Assembly (NCBI GenBank): GCA_017456465.1
Contig: JAFTJJ010000083.1
Location: forward strand, 1-13,605
Direction: 5' to 3'
Length of the DNA stretch: 13,605 nt
From: Clostridia bacterium
Lineage (GTDB): Bacteria; Bacillota; Clostridia; Christensenellales; UBA1242
Shown piece after piece: positions 1 to 6,189 of this stretch. The notes below the pieces were generated by a model. The model ran no database searches and was not told the DNA's origin. It saw only the letters and a list, made by a program, of their open reading frames with translations. Each line of letters begins with the position of its first letter. Within the stretch, counting starts at the first letter, position 1. Made by a program: the position numbers and the translations under genes.

Positions 1-43
1 CAACTCGATTTAACGCGTCGCGCCAACTGAGCTAATGACCCAA
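1..43 (-). other. tRNA 5'-half-like sequence, cut by window edge
   Basis: Read on the minus strand, positions 41-24 give an acceptor strand plus the start of a D-arm (GGGTCATTAGCTCAGTTGG), as in many bacterial tRNAs. The expected GAGC closing the D-stem is missing and no anticodon stem can be built from the bases that follow. Only about 41 bases are visible. It may be a degenerate tRNA fragment or the 5' end of an unusual tRNA whose remainder lies left of the window. Confidence 0.3.
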
Positions 44-78
44 ATTTCACAAGTTGCATACTGAGCTAATGACTCAAA
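26..78. repeat. Direct repeat of the tRNA-5'-end-like unit
   Basis: The 19-base unit at 26-44 recurs at 60-78 with one mismatch (18 of 19 identical), an offset of 34 bases. Both copies carry the tRNA acceptor/D-arm start when read on the minus strand. This looks like a partial duplication of a tRNA 5' end, as is often left by integration, excision or slippage next to tRNA genes. Confidence 0.55.
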
Positions 79-184
79 GCAACTGAAAACGGTATTATTA
101 TACCATAAAAAATCAAAAAATCAACACATTTTTAGAATATATTTAATTTTTTTATTTTCTAATTATGGTAAGAGGGGTGAAAAG

Positions 185-451
185 TTGAGTTTTTTGGAGA
201 CGGATGGTTGTCTTGTTTGTGATTCAAAACATGAAAAGAGATATAAAAGCATGATCACTCTCATTGGCAAAGAAGGGGAAGTTTGTGAGTTCATTTCAAA
301 CATGATTGACAACGTTTTGGACAATGCAAGTGCTGGGCTTTCTGAGGAGGCTCGTGAAAAATTTTATCAATCACTGATTTTGATAAGTGACAACTTACAT
401 GAAATTGCAAAAAAAATAACGAACAATAAGAAGGCCGAGGATTACTCCTAG
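185..451 (+). CDS. Small protein of unknown function (88 aa)
   Basis: I do not recognise this family. The start is TTG, supported by a strong SD (AGAGGGGTGA at 171-180) seven bases upstream; the next in-frame ATG (251) has no such site. The protein is acidic to neutral and looks mostly helical. It has a CxxC pair near the N-terminus (C9, C12) followed by H16, and a third cysteine at C34. There is no signal peptide or membrane segment, so it is probably cytoplasmic. The stop codon lies inside a terminator hairpin, so it forms its own transcription unit. The Cys pair could be a metal or redox site, but nothing else supports that. The gene looks real because of the SD, the start spacing and the terminator; its function is open. 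Confidence 0.7.
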   Translation: MSFLETDGCLVCDSKHEKRYKSMITLIGKEGEVCEFISNMIDNVLDNASAGLSEEAREKFYQSLILISDNLHEIAKKITNNKKAEDYS

Positions 452-458
452 CCTTTTT
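431..458 (+). terminator. Intrinsic terminator overlapping a stop codon
   Basis: The stem AGGC (432-435) / GCCT (451-454) encloses an inner stem AGGA (438-441) / TCCT (446-449) with a TTAC loop, followed by a T-run. The TAG stop of the 88-residue gene lies within the 3' arm. Confidence 0.75.
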
Positions 459-478
459 GTTGTGTTTTTGGGGGGTGT

Positions 479-491
479 TATGTCTGACATA
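479..491. promoter_or_regulatory. 13-base palindrome over a possible start codon
   Basis: TATGTC (479-484) and GACATA (486-491) are perfect inverted arms around one central T. The length and symmetry suit a dimeric repressor site. The TATGT/ACATA content resembles the palindrome at 726-740 before the XRE gene, so both could be its operators. This is inference only. Confidence 0.3.
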
Positions 492-623
492 GGTTACAAA
501 GCACACCATTCTTTATGGATATGTAAAATGATTTCGGTGGACTTTTTGCATGTTGTTCCACTGAAAATGGGCGAAGTGTGCTTATTAGTGATATTTTTAT
601 TCAGTTGGTTCTTCAGAACATAA
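480..623 (+). CDS. Possible 47-codon small ORF
   Basis: An ATG at 480 follows a run of six G and TG (470-477) that could act as an SD, although the spacing is short. The 47-residue product has a hydrophilic N-terminal half (MSDIGYKAHH) and a hydrophobic, aromatic C-terminal stretch (VCLLVIFLFSWFF, about residues 33-45), like a small membrane peptide. It lies directly behind a terminator, and its start codon sits inside a perfect palindrome (479-491). No family is recognised and no promoter of its own is clear. It may be spurious; the SD-like tract is the main support. Confidence 0.28.
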   Translation: MSDIGYKAHHSLWICKMISVDFLHVVPLKMGEVCLLVIFLFSWFFRT

Positions 624-725
624 GCTGTTATGTGTAATTCATGCTACCTTACATTCAAATGGAAGGCAGATTTTATGTTTTTTTTACGTTAAAAAATTAA
701 TTTACATCACTTTGCAATGTGAAAT

Positions 726-740
726 ACATATAAAATATGT
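726..740. promoter_or_regulatory. Candidate operator/promoter of the XRE gene
   Basis: Perfect inverted repeat ACATAT (726-731) / ATATGT (735-740) with an AAA spacer, 26 bases before the XRE start. A possible -35 (TTGCAA, 712-717) with a weak -10 (TATGTG, 736-741) would place the palindrome over the promoter core, as expected for autorepression by a Cro/CI-type protein. The promoter assignment is weak; the palindrome is exact. Confidence 0.4.
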
Positions 741-766
741 GTTCATGGGATTTATTGTAGGTATTA

Positions 767-1009
767 ATGCTAAACATAAATTATATGTATAAGAAGAATG
801 AATATGCAATTAAAGTTGGAAAAAATTTGAAAGAGGCGAGAATCCTCAAAGGACTCACACAAAAGGAGATTGCTGCGGAGTTCAGATTTACGCAGCAGCA
901 ATATTCGAGATTTGAAAGTGGCGTAAGTGAATTAAATTATGAGCAAATTTTAGCATTGTGCAAAAGATTTGATATTACGCCTAATGATTTGTTTGATTAT
1001 TACTTTTAA
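767..1009 (+). CDS. XRE-family (Cro/CI-type) helix-turn-helix regulator
   Basis: An 80-residue single-domain DNA-binding protein. Residues about 18-75 form the XRE/HTH_3 fold: a first helix (NLKEARILKGL), the helix-turn-helix with TQKEIAAEF and a glutamine-rich recognition helix (TQQQYSRFESG), then the typical ending on aspartate/leucine (ITPNDLFDYYF). No sensor or peptidase domain is present, so it probably acts as a small dimeric repressor, perhaps of its own promoter, given the palindrome at 726-740. ATG 767 is preceded only by a weak TAGG; an in-frame ATG at 785 would still leave the whole domain. It ends at a strong terminator and so is its own transcription unit. Such proteins occur in mobile elements, toxin-antitoxin sets and core regulation; nothing here decides which. 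Confidence 0.88.
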   Translation: MLNINYMYKKNEYAIKVGKNLKEARILKGLTQKEIAAEFRFTQQQYSRFESGVSELNYEQILALCKRFDITPNDLFDYYF

Positions 1010-1020
1010 TATTGAGATTT

Positions 1021-1046
1021 AACAAGCGGGGAGCCCGCTTGTTTTT
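1021..1046 (+). terminator. Intrinsic terminator after the XRE gene
   Basis: Perfect 10-base-pair stem AACAAGCGGG (1021-1030) / CCCGCTTGTT (1034-1043) with a GAG loop, running into T's to 1046. Its 3' arm also contains the probable -35 box of comEC (1039-1044). Confidence 0.92.
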
Positions 1047-1067
1047 ATATGTTTTGTGAGTTATTAT
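1039..1067 (+). promoter_or_regulatory. Promoter of comEC, probably giving a leaderless mRNA
   Basis: TTGTTT (1039-1044), a 17-base spacer and TATTAT (1062-1067). Six bases then lead directly to ATG 1074, so transcription would start at or next to the start codon. The -35 lies in the 3' arm of the upstream terminator. Confidence 0.55.
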
Positions 1068-1073
1068 TTACTT

Positions 1074-2645
1074 ATGAAAAAATTTTTGAACTACAGACCG
1101 ATTGTTTTTGCTGCGATTGCGTTGATTGTTGGAATTTTTGTTTCAACATTATTTTTCGCTGCTGATATTTCTGTTTGTATGTTTTGGGTGATTTTTGGAG
1201 TTTTTGCTTTCATCATGCTTGTTTCCATCTTTGGGTGGATTGTGTACAGAAGTGATTTTGATCTTAAGATGATTTTCAAGAGAGTGGCGGCTTTTATGAT
1301 TGCGGTGCTCGTGGGAGTTGGCAGTGTGTCACTTGCAAGCTTGAATGTGGAAAATCACGGCGTGGTGGCAGGAACATATAACATTTCAGCGCGTGTCGCA
1401 GCAATGCCAGCCAAGAGTTCAAGTACGGACAACTATACGCTTGTGCTTGACAGTATGAATGCTGAAAGCGATGATGCGAAATTTTCCGTTAATGGGAAAG
1501 TTAAGATGTATGTCTATGCAGAGTTTTTGTCTGATGACAATCTTGTGATTGGTGACAGGATTGCTTTCCGTGCGCACATTTACAGTGAGAAGATGGACAG
1601 TGCTGCAGCAAAGAGAAACAATTTTTCAAATCTCTCGGACGGGATTTTCACGCGAGGAACGATTTATTCAGATATTGTGAAAATTGGTGATGCAGAAGTT
1701 TCAATTTTTGAGAAACTCAAGATCAAATCCAGTGAATTTTTGAGTTCAAGCATGAGTGAATCTGCGGCAGGGATTGCTTTTGGAATGATGTTTGGAGACA
1801 CATCAATGATGGATATGGATGTGACTGAAGATTATCGTTTGGCAGGCATTTCCCATTTGCTTGCTGTTTCTGGTTTGCATGTGGGATTTGTTGTGACGCT
1901 GGTGGTTGGTCTGCTTTCACTTTTGAAAGTAAACGACAAAGTGACATTTGTTATTGTTGTTTCAGTTTTATTTTTATATTTGATCATGTGTAACTTTGCA
2001 CTTTCCATGGTGAGAGCGTTCATCATGACGGTGTGTATGTTGTTTGCAAAATGCAGAAAGAAATCTTATGACAGTTTGTCAGCTCTTTTCTTTGCACTGA
2101 TTCTCATTCTTTTGATTTCACCACTATCATTATTTGATGTTGGATTAAGGATGAGTTTTGCTGCCGTGCTTGGAATTTTGCTTTTGTCGAAGACTTTTTC
2201 AAGAGTTTTTTCAAAGATTATGTTTACACCTTTTGCTGAATCGCTTGCGCTCAGTTTGTCTGCGAGCATTGGAATTGCGATTGTTACAATTGGTGTGTTT
2301 GAGAAGATTACTGTCCTTTCAGTTTTCACAAACATGGTTGTTATTCCGATTGCAAGTGTTGCATACATGTTTTTGTTTGTTGCTTTGATGATTTCTTTAA
2401 TTTTCCCTGCAGCTGCGCCAATGCTTATTGGTTTTGAATATTTGATGGTGCCAGTGAATGGTATGGCAGCAGCAGCGGCCTCAATTTCAATCAACAACAT
2501 CTCAGTTAGGGCGGCATCTGGCTATGAGGTTATGTTGTTTGGTGGAATTTTTGTTTCGAGTGACTACTTTTTTGCGCGGGCGAGGTATCGTATTCCGGTG
2601 GCAATCATGTTTTTTGCGCTGGGAATGTTAATTATGGTCTTATAG
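1074..2645 (+). CDS. comEC: ComEC/Rec2-type DNA uptake channel, without the metallo-beta-lactamase domain
   Basis: ComEC forms the membrane channel that carries single-stranded DNA into the cell in natural transformation. Visible parts: three N-terminal membrane helices (about residues 8-30, 33-55, 68-88), an extracellular OB-like/DUF4131 region (about 100-200), then the Competence domain with the hallmark ISHLLAVSGLHVG (259-271) and a block of membrane helices to the end. At 523 residues it lacks the C-terminal metallo-beta-lactamase-like domain of full-length relatives (B. subtilis ComEC is near 776). The stop is followed within 15 bases by the holA promoter, so no broken remainder is present. 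The start is taken at ATG 1074 because MKKFLNYRPIVFAAIAL fits the family; a GTG at 1056 is also open. Neither has an SD. The adjacent holA is the classical neighbour. Confidence 0.9.
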   Translation: MKKFLNYRPIVFAAIALIVGIFVSTLFFAADISVCMFWVIFGVFAFIMLVSIFGWIVYRSDFDLKMIFKRVAAFMIAVLVGVGSVSLASLNVENHGVVAGTYNISARVAAMPAKSSSTDNYTLVLDSMNAESDDAKFSVNGKVKMYVYAEFLSDDNLVIGDRIAFRAHIYSEKMDSAAAKRNNFSNLSDGIFTRGTIYSDIVKIGDAEVSIFEKLKIKSSEFLSSSMSESAAGIAFGMMFGDTSMMDMDVTEDYRLAGISHLLAVSGLHVGFVVTLVVGLLSLLKVNDKVTFVIVVSVLFLYLIMCNFALSMVRAFIMTVCMLFAKCRKKSYDSLSALFFALILILLISPLSLFDVGLRMSFAAVLGILLLSKTFSRVFSKIMFTPFAESLALSLSASIGIAIVTIGVFEKITVLSVFTNMVVIPIASVAYMFLFVALMISLIFPAAAPMLIGFEYLMVPVNGMAAAAASISINNISVRAASGYEVMLFGGIFVSSDYFFARARYRIPVAIMFFALGMLIMVL

Positions 2646-2659
2646 AACAGCAAAATGTC

Positions 2660-2688
2660 TTTACAAAAAGTGACAAATTTGTTACAAT
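2660..2688 (+). promoter_or_regulatory. Promoter of the holA operon
   Basis: TTTACA (2660-2665), a 17-base spacer and TACAAT (2683-2688) with an extended TG at 2680-2681. This is one of the best sigma-A-type matches in the window. Initiation is expected near 2695, which is itself an ATG opening a 14-residue frame (2695-2739). Confidence 0.78.
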
Positions 2689-2694
2689 GCCATT

Positions 2695-2739
2695 ATGAAA
2701 ATCATGGGGGATGTAAAAGTCAAGAATGAAATTCATTGA
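2695..2739 (+). CDS. Possible leaderless 14-residue leader ORF overlapping holA
   Basis: ATG 2695 lies exactly six bases after the -10 box, the same geometry as at comEC and the surface-protein gene. The frame encodes MKIMGDVKVKNEIH and ends at TGA 2737-2739, 11 bases inside holA in another frame. holA's own ATG has only a distant G-run upstream (2704-2709), so coupled translation through this short frame is conceivable. It could equally be chance. Confidence 0.22.
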   Translation: MKIMGDVKVKNEIH

Positions 2740-3718
2740 ACTCAAAAAGAAGCTCATGGAGAAGGTGGACAATGTCTATCTTATTTCTGGTGGGGACAGA
2801 TTTTTGTGTTTCAAAGCGTTGGAGCAAATTCAAGCAAAGCTTGGGCTTCAGATCCCTGACATGAACAGTGTGACAATGTCTGGGGAGAACTTGGAAGCGA
2901 GAACCATTGTTGAGAGTGCAAGCATGTTTCCTTTTGGCGACGAATATAGGTTGGTGGTGGTGAAAGACTTCAATCCAAAAGTTTTGGGAAACAAAAAATC
3001 TCCAGCTGAGCAGATTTTGGAGGATTACTTCAAAAGTCCAAATCCTCAAGCTGTGTTGATATTTTTCAATATTGAAGGGGACGATTTCTTCAAAAATCTT
3101 AAGACAAGGCTTGTGCACGTGGATTGCAGCAAACTTGAACTTTCATCTTTGGTGTCTGTGATTATTTCAAGCTTCAAGAAGGAGAACATCACGATTTCTG
3201 TGGATGATGCAAAGACTTTTGCACTTTTTTGCAATCTTGATATGGCAAGGATTGAAAGTGAAATTCAAAAATTATCGAGTTTTGCTGCCAAAACTGGTGT
3301 GATTACTGAATCAGACATCAAGAACAATGTTGTTGAGGACAAGGAATATCAAATCTTTGAACTTTCTGAACTTTTGTCGAAAGGAAAAAGTTATGAGGCT
3401 CTTGAGATGGTTCAAGCGTTGTCACTCCAAGGCAAGTCGGGATTTTCTATTTTGACGCCACTTTACAACAACTATCGCAGGGTTTTGTTTACTGCAATCA
3501 ACAATACGATGCGTGATGCTGAGATTGCGGAAGCTTTGGGAGTCAAGGAATATGCGATCAAGATGTGCAGAAACCAAGCAAGGGCATTCACTCCGCGAAA
3601 ACTCAAAAAAATTGTTGATATGCTGGCTGCTGCCGACAAAAACATCAAGCTTGGGAAAATAAAAGAAGATGTTGCAGTAAAAACAATAATAATTCATATA
3701 CTAGAAATGAGAGGATAA
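2726..3718 (+). CDS. holA: DNA polymerase III delta subunit
   Basis: HolA is the clamp-loader subunit that opens the beta sliding clamp and works with tau/gamma and delta-prime. The 330-residue length is normal. The N-terminus (KKLMEKVDNVYLISGGDRFL, about residues 9-28) matches the family opening, and the rest follows the AAA+-like fold without working Walker motifs, as usual for delta. The C-terminal collar region contains the LGVKEYAIKMCRNQARAF-type helix, typical of the family. Position next to comEC, and upstream of rpsT across a terminator, matches B. subtilis gene order. Start 2726 is fixed from above by an in-frame stop at 2714. There is no close SD; GGGGGA at 2704-2709 is about 16 bases away. 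It is first in an operon with the two genes downstream. Confidence 0.9.
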   Translation: MKFIELKKKLMEKVDNVYLISGGDRFLCFKALEQIQAKLGLQIPDMNSVTMSGENLEARTIVESASMFPFGDEYRLVVVKDFNPKVLGNKKSPAEQILEDYFKSPNPQAVLIFFNIEGDDFFKNLKTRLVHVDCSKLELSSLVSVIISSFKKENITISVDDAKTFALFCNLDMARIESEIQKLSSFAAKTGVITESDIKNNVVEDKEYQIFELSELLSKGKSYEALEMVQALSLQGKSGFSILTPLYNNYRRVLFTAINNTMRDAEIAEALGVKEYAIKMCRNQARAFTPRKLKKIVDMLAAADKNIKLGKIKEDVAVKTIIIHILEMRG

Positions 3719-3719
3719 A

Positions 3720-4307
3720 ATGTTAAAAAATCAACTTGATGCATTGAATGCAGATGTGAACAGAAGAGAGAGGAACAGTGTGCTTCGAAAATTGTTGCCA
3801 TTTCTTTTGGTTCTTTCGTTCATGTGGGTGGGACTTTTTGAAAACTACTCACAGACATCTTTTGAAATTGCGGACTACTTCAAATTTGGCATGGCTGAGA
3901 AATTTTCTGAGCTGTTTTTCATGAACTTGCTTTTTGGCGCATTGATTGATTGGTTGTGGTTCGAAATTATTTTTTATGTTTATAGATTATTTTTGGGGTT
4001 CTCTGTATTTTCTTACACAATTCCAGAAGAACTTCTCAAGAACAAAGCAAAGCTTTTCATGGTGATCAGAAACTTGATTTTTGGAGTTTTCTCTTCACTC
4101 ATGTTTTTTGTTCCTCAATTTGTTGGGACATATATCATTGTCATCGAGCTCTTGGTGGACGTTCTGATCTTTTTGTGGTTTGCTTTTTCTGCAATGAAAG
4201 AAACTGTAGATCCAATGATCAAGCCAAATGTGTTCAGAGTTCTCACCATTTGGTTTTTTATCATGAGGCTTTTTGATGTCATCAGCCATGTTTGGGGGGT
4301 GATTTAA
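3720..4307 (+). CDS. Integral membrane protein of unknown function (195 aa)
   Basis: No family recognised. A basic, polar N-terminus (residues 1-24, with NRRERNSVLRK) is followed by about five hydrophobic segments near 25-40, 65-95, 112-131, 135-158 and 171-191, so it sits in the cytoplasmic membrane with its N-terminus probably inside. No catalytic motif is seen. It starts one base after the holA stop with SD GAGAGGA, and ends two bases before the next gene's start, so translation of the three genes is very likely coupled. Being placed between holA and a membrane-anchored M28-like protein suggests it partners the latter, for example as a membrane assembly or stability factor. That link rests on gene order only. 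Confidence 0.82.
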   Translation: MLKNQLDALNADVNRRERNSVLRKLLPFLLVLSFMWVGLFENYSQTSFEIADYFKFGMAEKFSELFFMNLLFGALIDWLWFEIIFYVYRLFLGFSVFSYTIPEELLKNKAKLFMVIRNLIFGVFSSLMFFVPQFVGTYIIVIELLVDVLIFLWFAFSAMKETVDPMIKPNVFRVLTIWFFIMRLFDVISHVWGVI

Positions 4308-4309
4308 TC

Positions 4310-5743
4310 ATGAAAAAACTGAAATATTTTATTTTTGCAATCATGTTTGCAATTCTTGGAATTTTCACATTGCCCTTTGGCGAGTTTGCAGTTGCGGAAG
4401 AAGTGAGCAGTGCTTATGGTGAGCTTGGAACAAGTATTCTTTCAAACATTTCAGATTTTGTGGATGCTGAAAGTGTGGACTCTGATGTTCACAAAAGATT
4501 TGCAGGAAGTGACGGAGAAAAAGCTGCAGCGCTTTCGATCAAAACGAAGCTTGAGGGAATTGCTGGGCTTGAGGCAGTAAACAATTTGTCAACGACAAAC
4601 GGTGTTCAGGTGTTTGATGTGAATGTTGATGGCGCACTTTGTGTTTCGCAAAACATAATTTTCAAAAAAACAGGAACAGCGCAAAACCCAAAGAAGGTTG
4701 TGATTGCAGCACACTATGACAATGAGGGGTATTACTCTGAAGAAGATGAATATGCACAAAAGCATGGGAGTCAAGGCGTTGTGCAAAGTGGTGCAGGTGT
4801 TGGGCTCGTGATGACGCTTGCCCAAAAACTTGCGGGAATGAGTTTTGAATTTGATATTGAATTTGTGTTTTTCGGTTCGCACTATGCAGGCATGGCAGGA
4901 TCAGAGCATTATTCAAGCCTAATTTCAGAAGAATCTTCTAATGACATTCTTTTGATGATCAACTTTGACGAGGTGGTGTCTTCGGGGAACACATATCTTT
5001 ATACTGGAGAATATCAAAACGACTCAGACGATTATTTAATTGAAACATTTAATGATTTTGCTGAGGCAAAGAATGCGAGAGAATTTAATTTTGTTGCAAA
5101 TGCAAATGCTGGAAGTGTGACAGGGCTTGACTACACAACAATTGCTCTTGAAACGGACAGCGCACACTTTTTGAGGCGTGGAGTTAAGATTTTGAATGTG
5201 ATGAGTATGGATGACTCAAACATCACGGGACTCAACATTGTGAATTATGTTGCACCTGTCAGCATTCACGCAGACAATTTGAAAAAGGTTTTTGATGTTT
5301 GCACAAACAAGTTTGTGTGCAACCTTGAATCAATGGCTGAAGGAGTAATCGGCTTGTTGTCTAATGAAAGGTTTGTTTCAGAGATGAGCCAAACAAGTGC
5401 TGGATCAAAGTTATATAATGTTTTTGGAGACTACAAAATGGCAATTTTCATTTTGGCGATTCTCTTTGTTGCGCTTTGGTTTGTGACATATCTTATTAAA
5501 TTGAGACTTGAGAAAAAGGCTGAAGAAGCCAAGGCTGCATGCAACTTTGATGCCATCATGGCAGATATTGCATCAAGGACATATGAAAGTGTTGAGGAGC
5601 TTGTGAACGAAGTGACTGGAAAAATTGACGAATTGTCTGAAAAAAACAAGAAAAGCGCAAAAGACTCAAAGGGCAGTGATCAAGAAAAAGAGCAGGAGGA
5701 TGCCCAAGACAACCACAAGACTTCTGAAGACAATGACAATTAA
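4310..5743 (+). CDS. Membrane-anchored M28-like protein with a degenerate metal site
   Basis: A 477-residue exported protein. Residues 1-30 are a signal sequence or N-terminal anchor; about 120-330 resemble the zinc aminopeptidase family M28; 377-398 form a membrane helix; 399-477 is a highly charged Lys/Glu/Asp tail, presumably cytoplasmic. Of the M28 site, H135 and D137 (HYD), D220 (NFD) and H286 (SAHF) are in place. The bridging aspartate motif GADDNASG is replaced by GAGVG (161-165), and the catalytic Glu-Glu pair by H191-Y192 in FFGSHYAGMAGSEHY. It is therefore probably not an active peptidase by the standard mechanism and may bind peptides or use another metal layout. ATG 4310 is chosen over TTG 4292 because GGGGGGTGA (4294-4302) is a good SD for it. 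Last gene of the holA operon. Confidence 0.75.
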   Translation: MKKLKYFIFAIMFAILGIFTLPFGEFAVAEEVSSAYGELGTSILSNISDFVDAESVDSDVHKRFAGSDGEKAAALSIKTKLEGIAGLEAVNNLSTTNGVQVFDVNVDGALCVSQNIIFKKTGTAQNPKKVVIAAHYDNEGYYSEEDEYAQKHGSQGVVQSGAGVGLVMTLAQKLAGMSFEFDIEFVFFGSHYAGMAGSEHYSSLISEESSNDILLMINFDEVVSSGNTYLYTGEYQNDSDDYLIETFNDFAEAKNAREFNFVANANAGSVTGLDYTTIALETDSAHFLRRGVKILNVMSMDDSNITGLNIVNYVAPVSIHADNLKKVFDVCTNKFVCNLESMAEGVIGLLSNERFVSEMSQTSAGSKLYNVFGDYKMAIFILAILFVALWFVTYLIKLRLEKKAEEAKAACNFDAIMADIASRTYESVEELVNEVTGKIDELSEKNKKSAKDSKGSDQEKEQEDAQDNHKTSEDNDN

Positions 5744-5764
5744 AATTTAATATATTTAGAGAAT

Positions 5765-5799
5765 AAAAAACCCCAAGCATTTTGCTTGGGGTTAAATTT
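5765..5799. terminator. Bidirectional terminator between convergent units
   Basis: Perfect 11-base-pair stem AACCCCAAGCA (5769-5779) / TGCTTGGGGTT (5783-5793), TTT loop. An A-run at 5765-5770 becomes the T-tract for rpsT on the minus strand; TTTTT at 5797 onward serves the holA operon, more weakly because AAA intervenes. Confidence 0.93.
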
Positions 5800-5823
5800 T
5801 TGTTCTGTTTTTTGTTGCTCGAA

Positions 5824-6102
5824 CTATTTTGCTGAATTTGCTTTGAGAGTGTCGAGATTTTTTGCAGCTGTTGCTTTCTTTCTGTCAGCTTTGTTCTTGT
5901 GAATGATTCCTTTTGTTACCTTTTCATCAAGAATAGCGAATGTTTCTGGAAGAAGTGCTTCAGCCTTGCTTGCATCACCAGCGTTGATTGCAGCATCATA
6001 TTTTTTAAGAGCAGTGTGAAGTTCAGACTTGTTGCTCTTGTTTCTGTCATAATTTCTCTTTGTTGTGTCAACTCTCTTCTTTGCTGATTTGATATTTGGC
6101 AT
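5824..6102 (-). CDS. rpsT: Small-subunit ribosomal protein bS20
   Basis: bS20 binds 16S rRNA early in 30S assembly. The 92-residue, lysine-rich helical protein begins with MPNIKSAKKRVDTTKRN, the family signature, and carries the later GIIHKNKADRKKA-type segment near residues 67-80. The start is set at 6102 by that N-terminus and by the SD AAGGAG (6116-6111) eight bases upstream; a longer open frame extends to 6150 but overlaps the promoter. It has its own promoter (6165-6137) and ends at the shared terminator. Location downstream of and convergent with the comEC-holA unit is the usual Firmicutes arrangement. Confidence 0.97.
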   Translation of the reverse strand: MPNIKSAKKRVDTTKRNYDRNKSNKSELHTALKKYDAAINAGDASKAEALLPETFAILDEKVTKGIIHKNKADRKKATAAKNLDTLKANSAK

Positions 6103-6136
6103 AAGTATAACTCCTTGAATTTTTAGTTCATGAGAA

Positions 6137-6165
6137 ATTTTAACACACAAATTTCAAAAACGCAA
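6137..6165 (-). promoter_or_regulatory. Promoter of rpsT
   Basis: On the minus strand: TTGCGT (6165-6160), a 17-base spacer and TAAAAT (6142-6137) with an extended TGT before the -10. The expected start near 6130 gives a short leader containing the SD. Confidence 0.75.
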
Positions 6166-6189
6166 GTGTTTTTATATTATTTGTCTAAA

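Noticed and set aside
2066..2500. A 144-codon minus-strand frame inside comEC
   Set aside because: It is the mirror of a hydrophobic membrane-coding stretch; comEC on the plus strand explains the region fully.
4292..4309. TTG start for the M28-like protein
   Set aside because: The bases form the SD for ATG 4310, which opens directly into a proper signal sequence.
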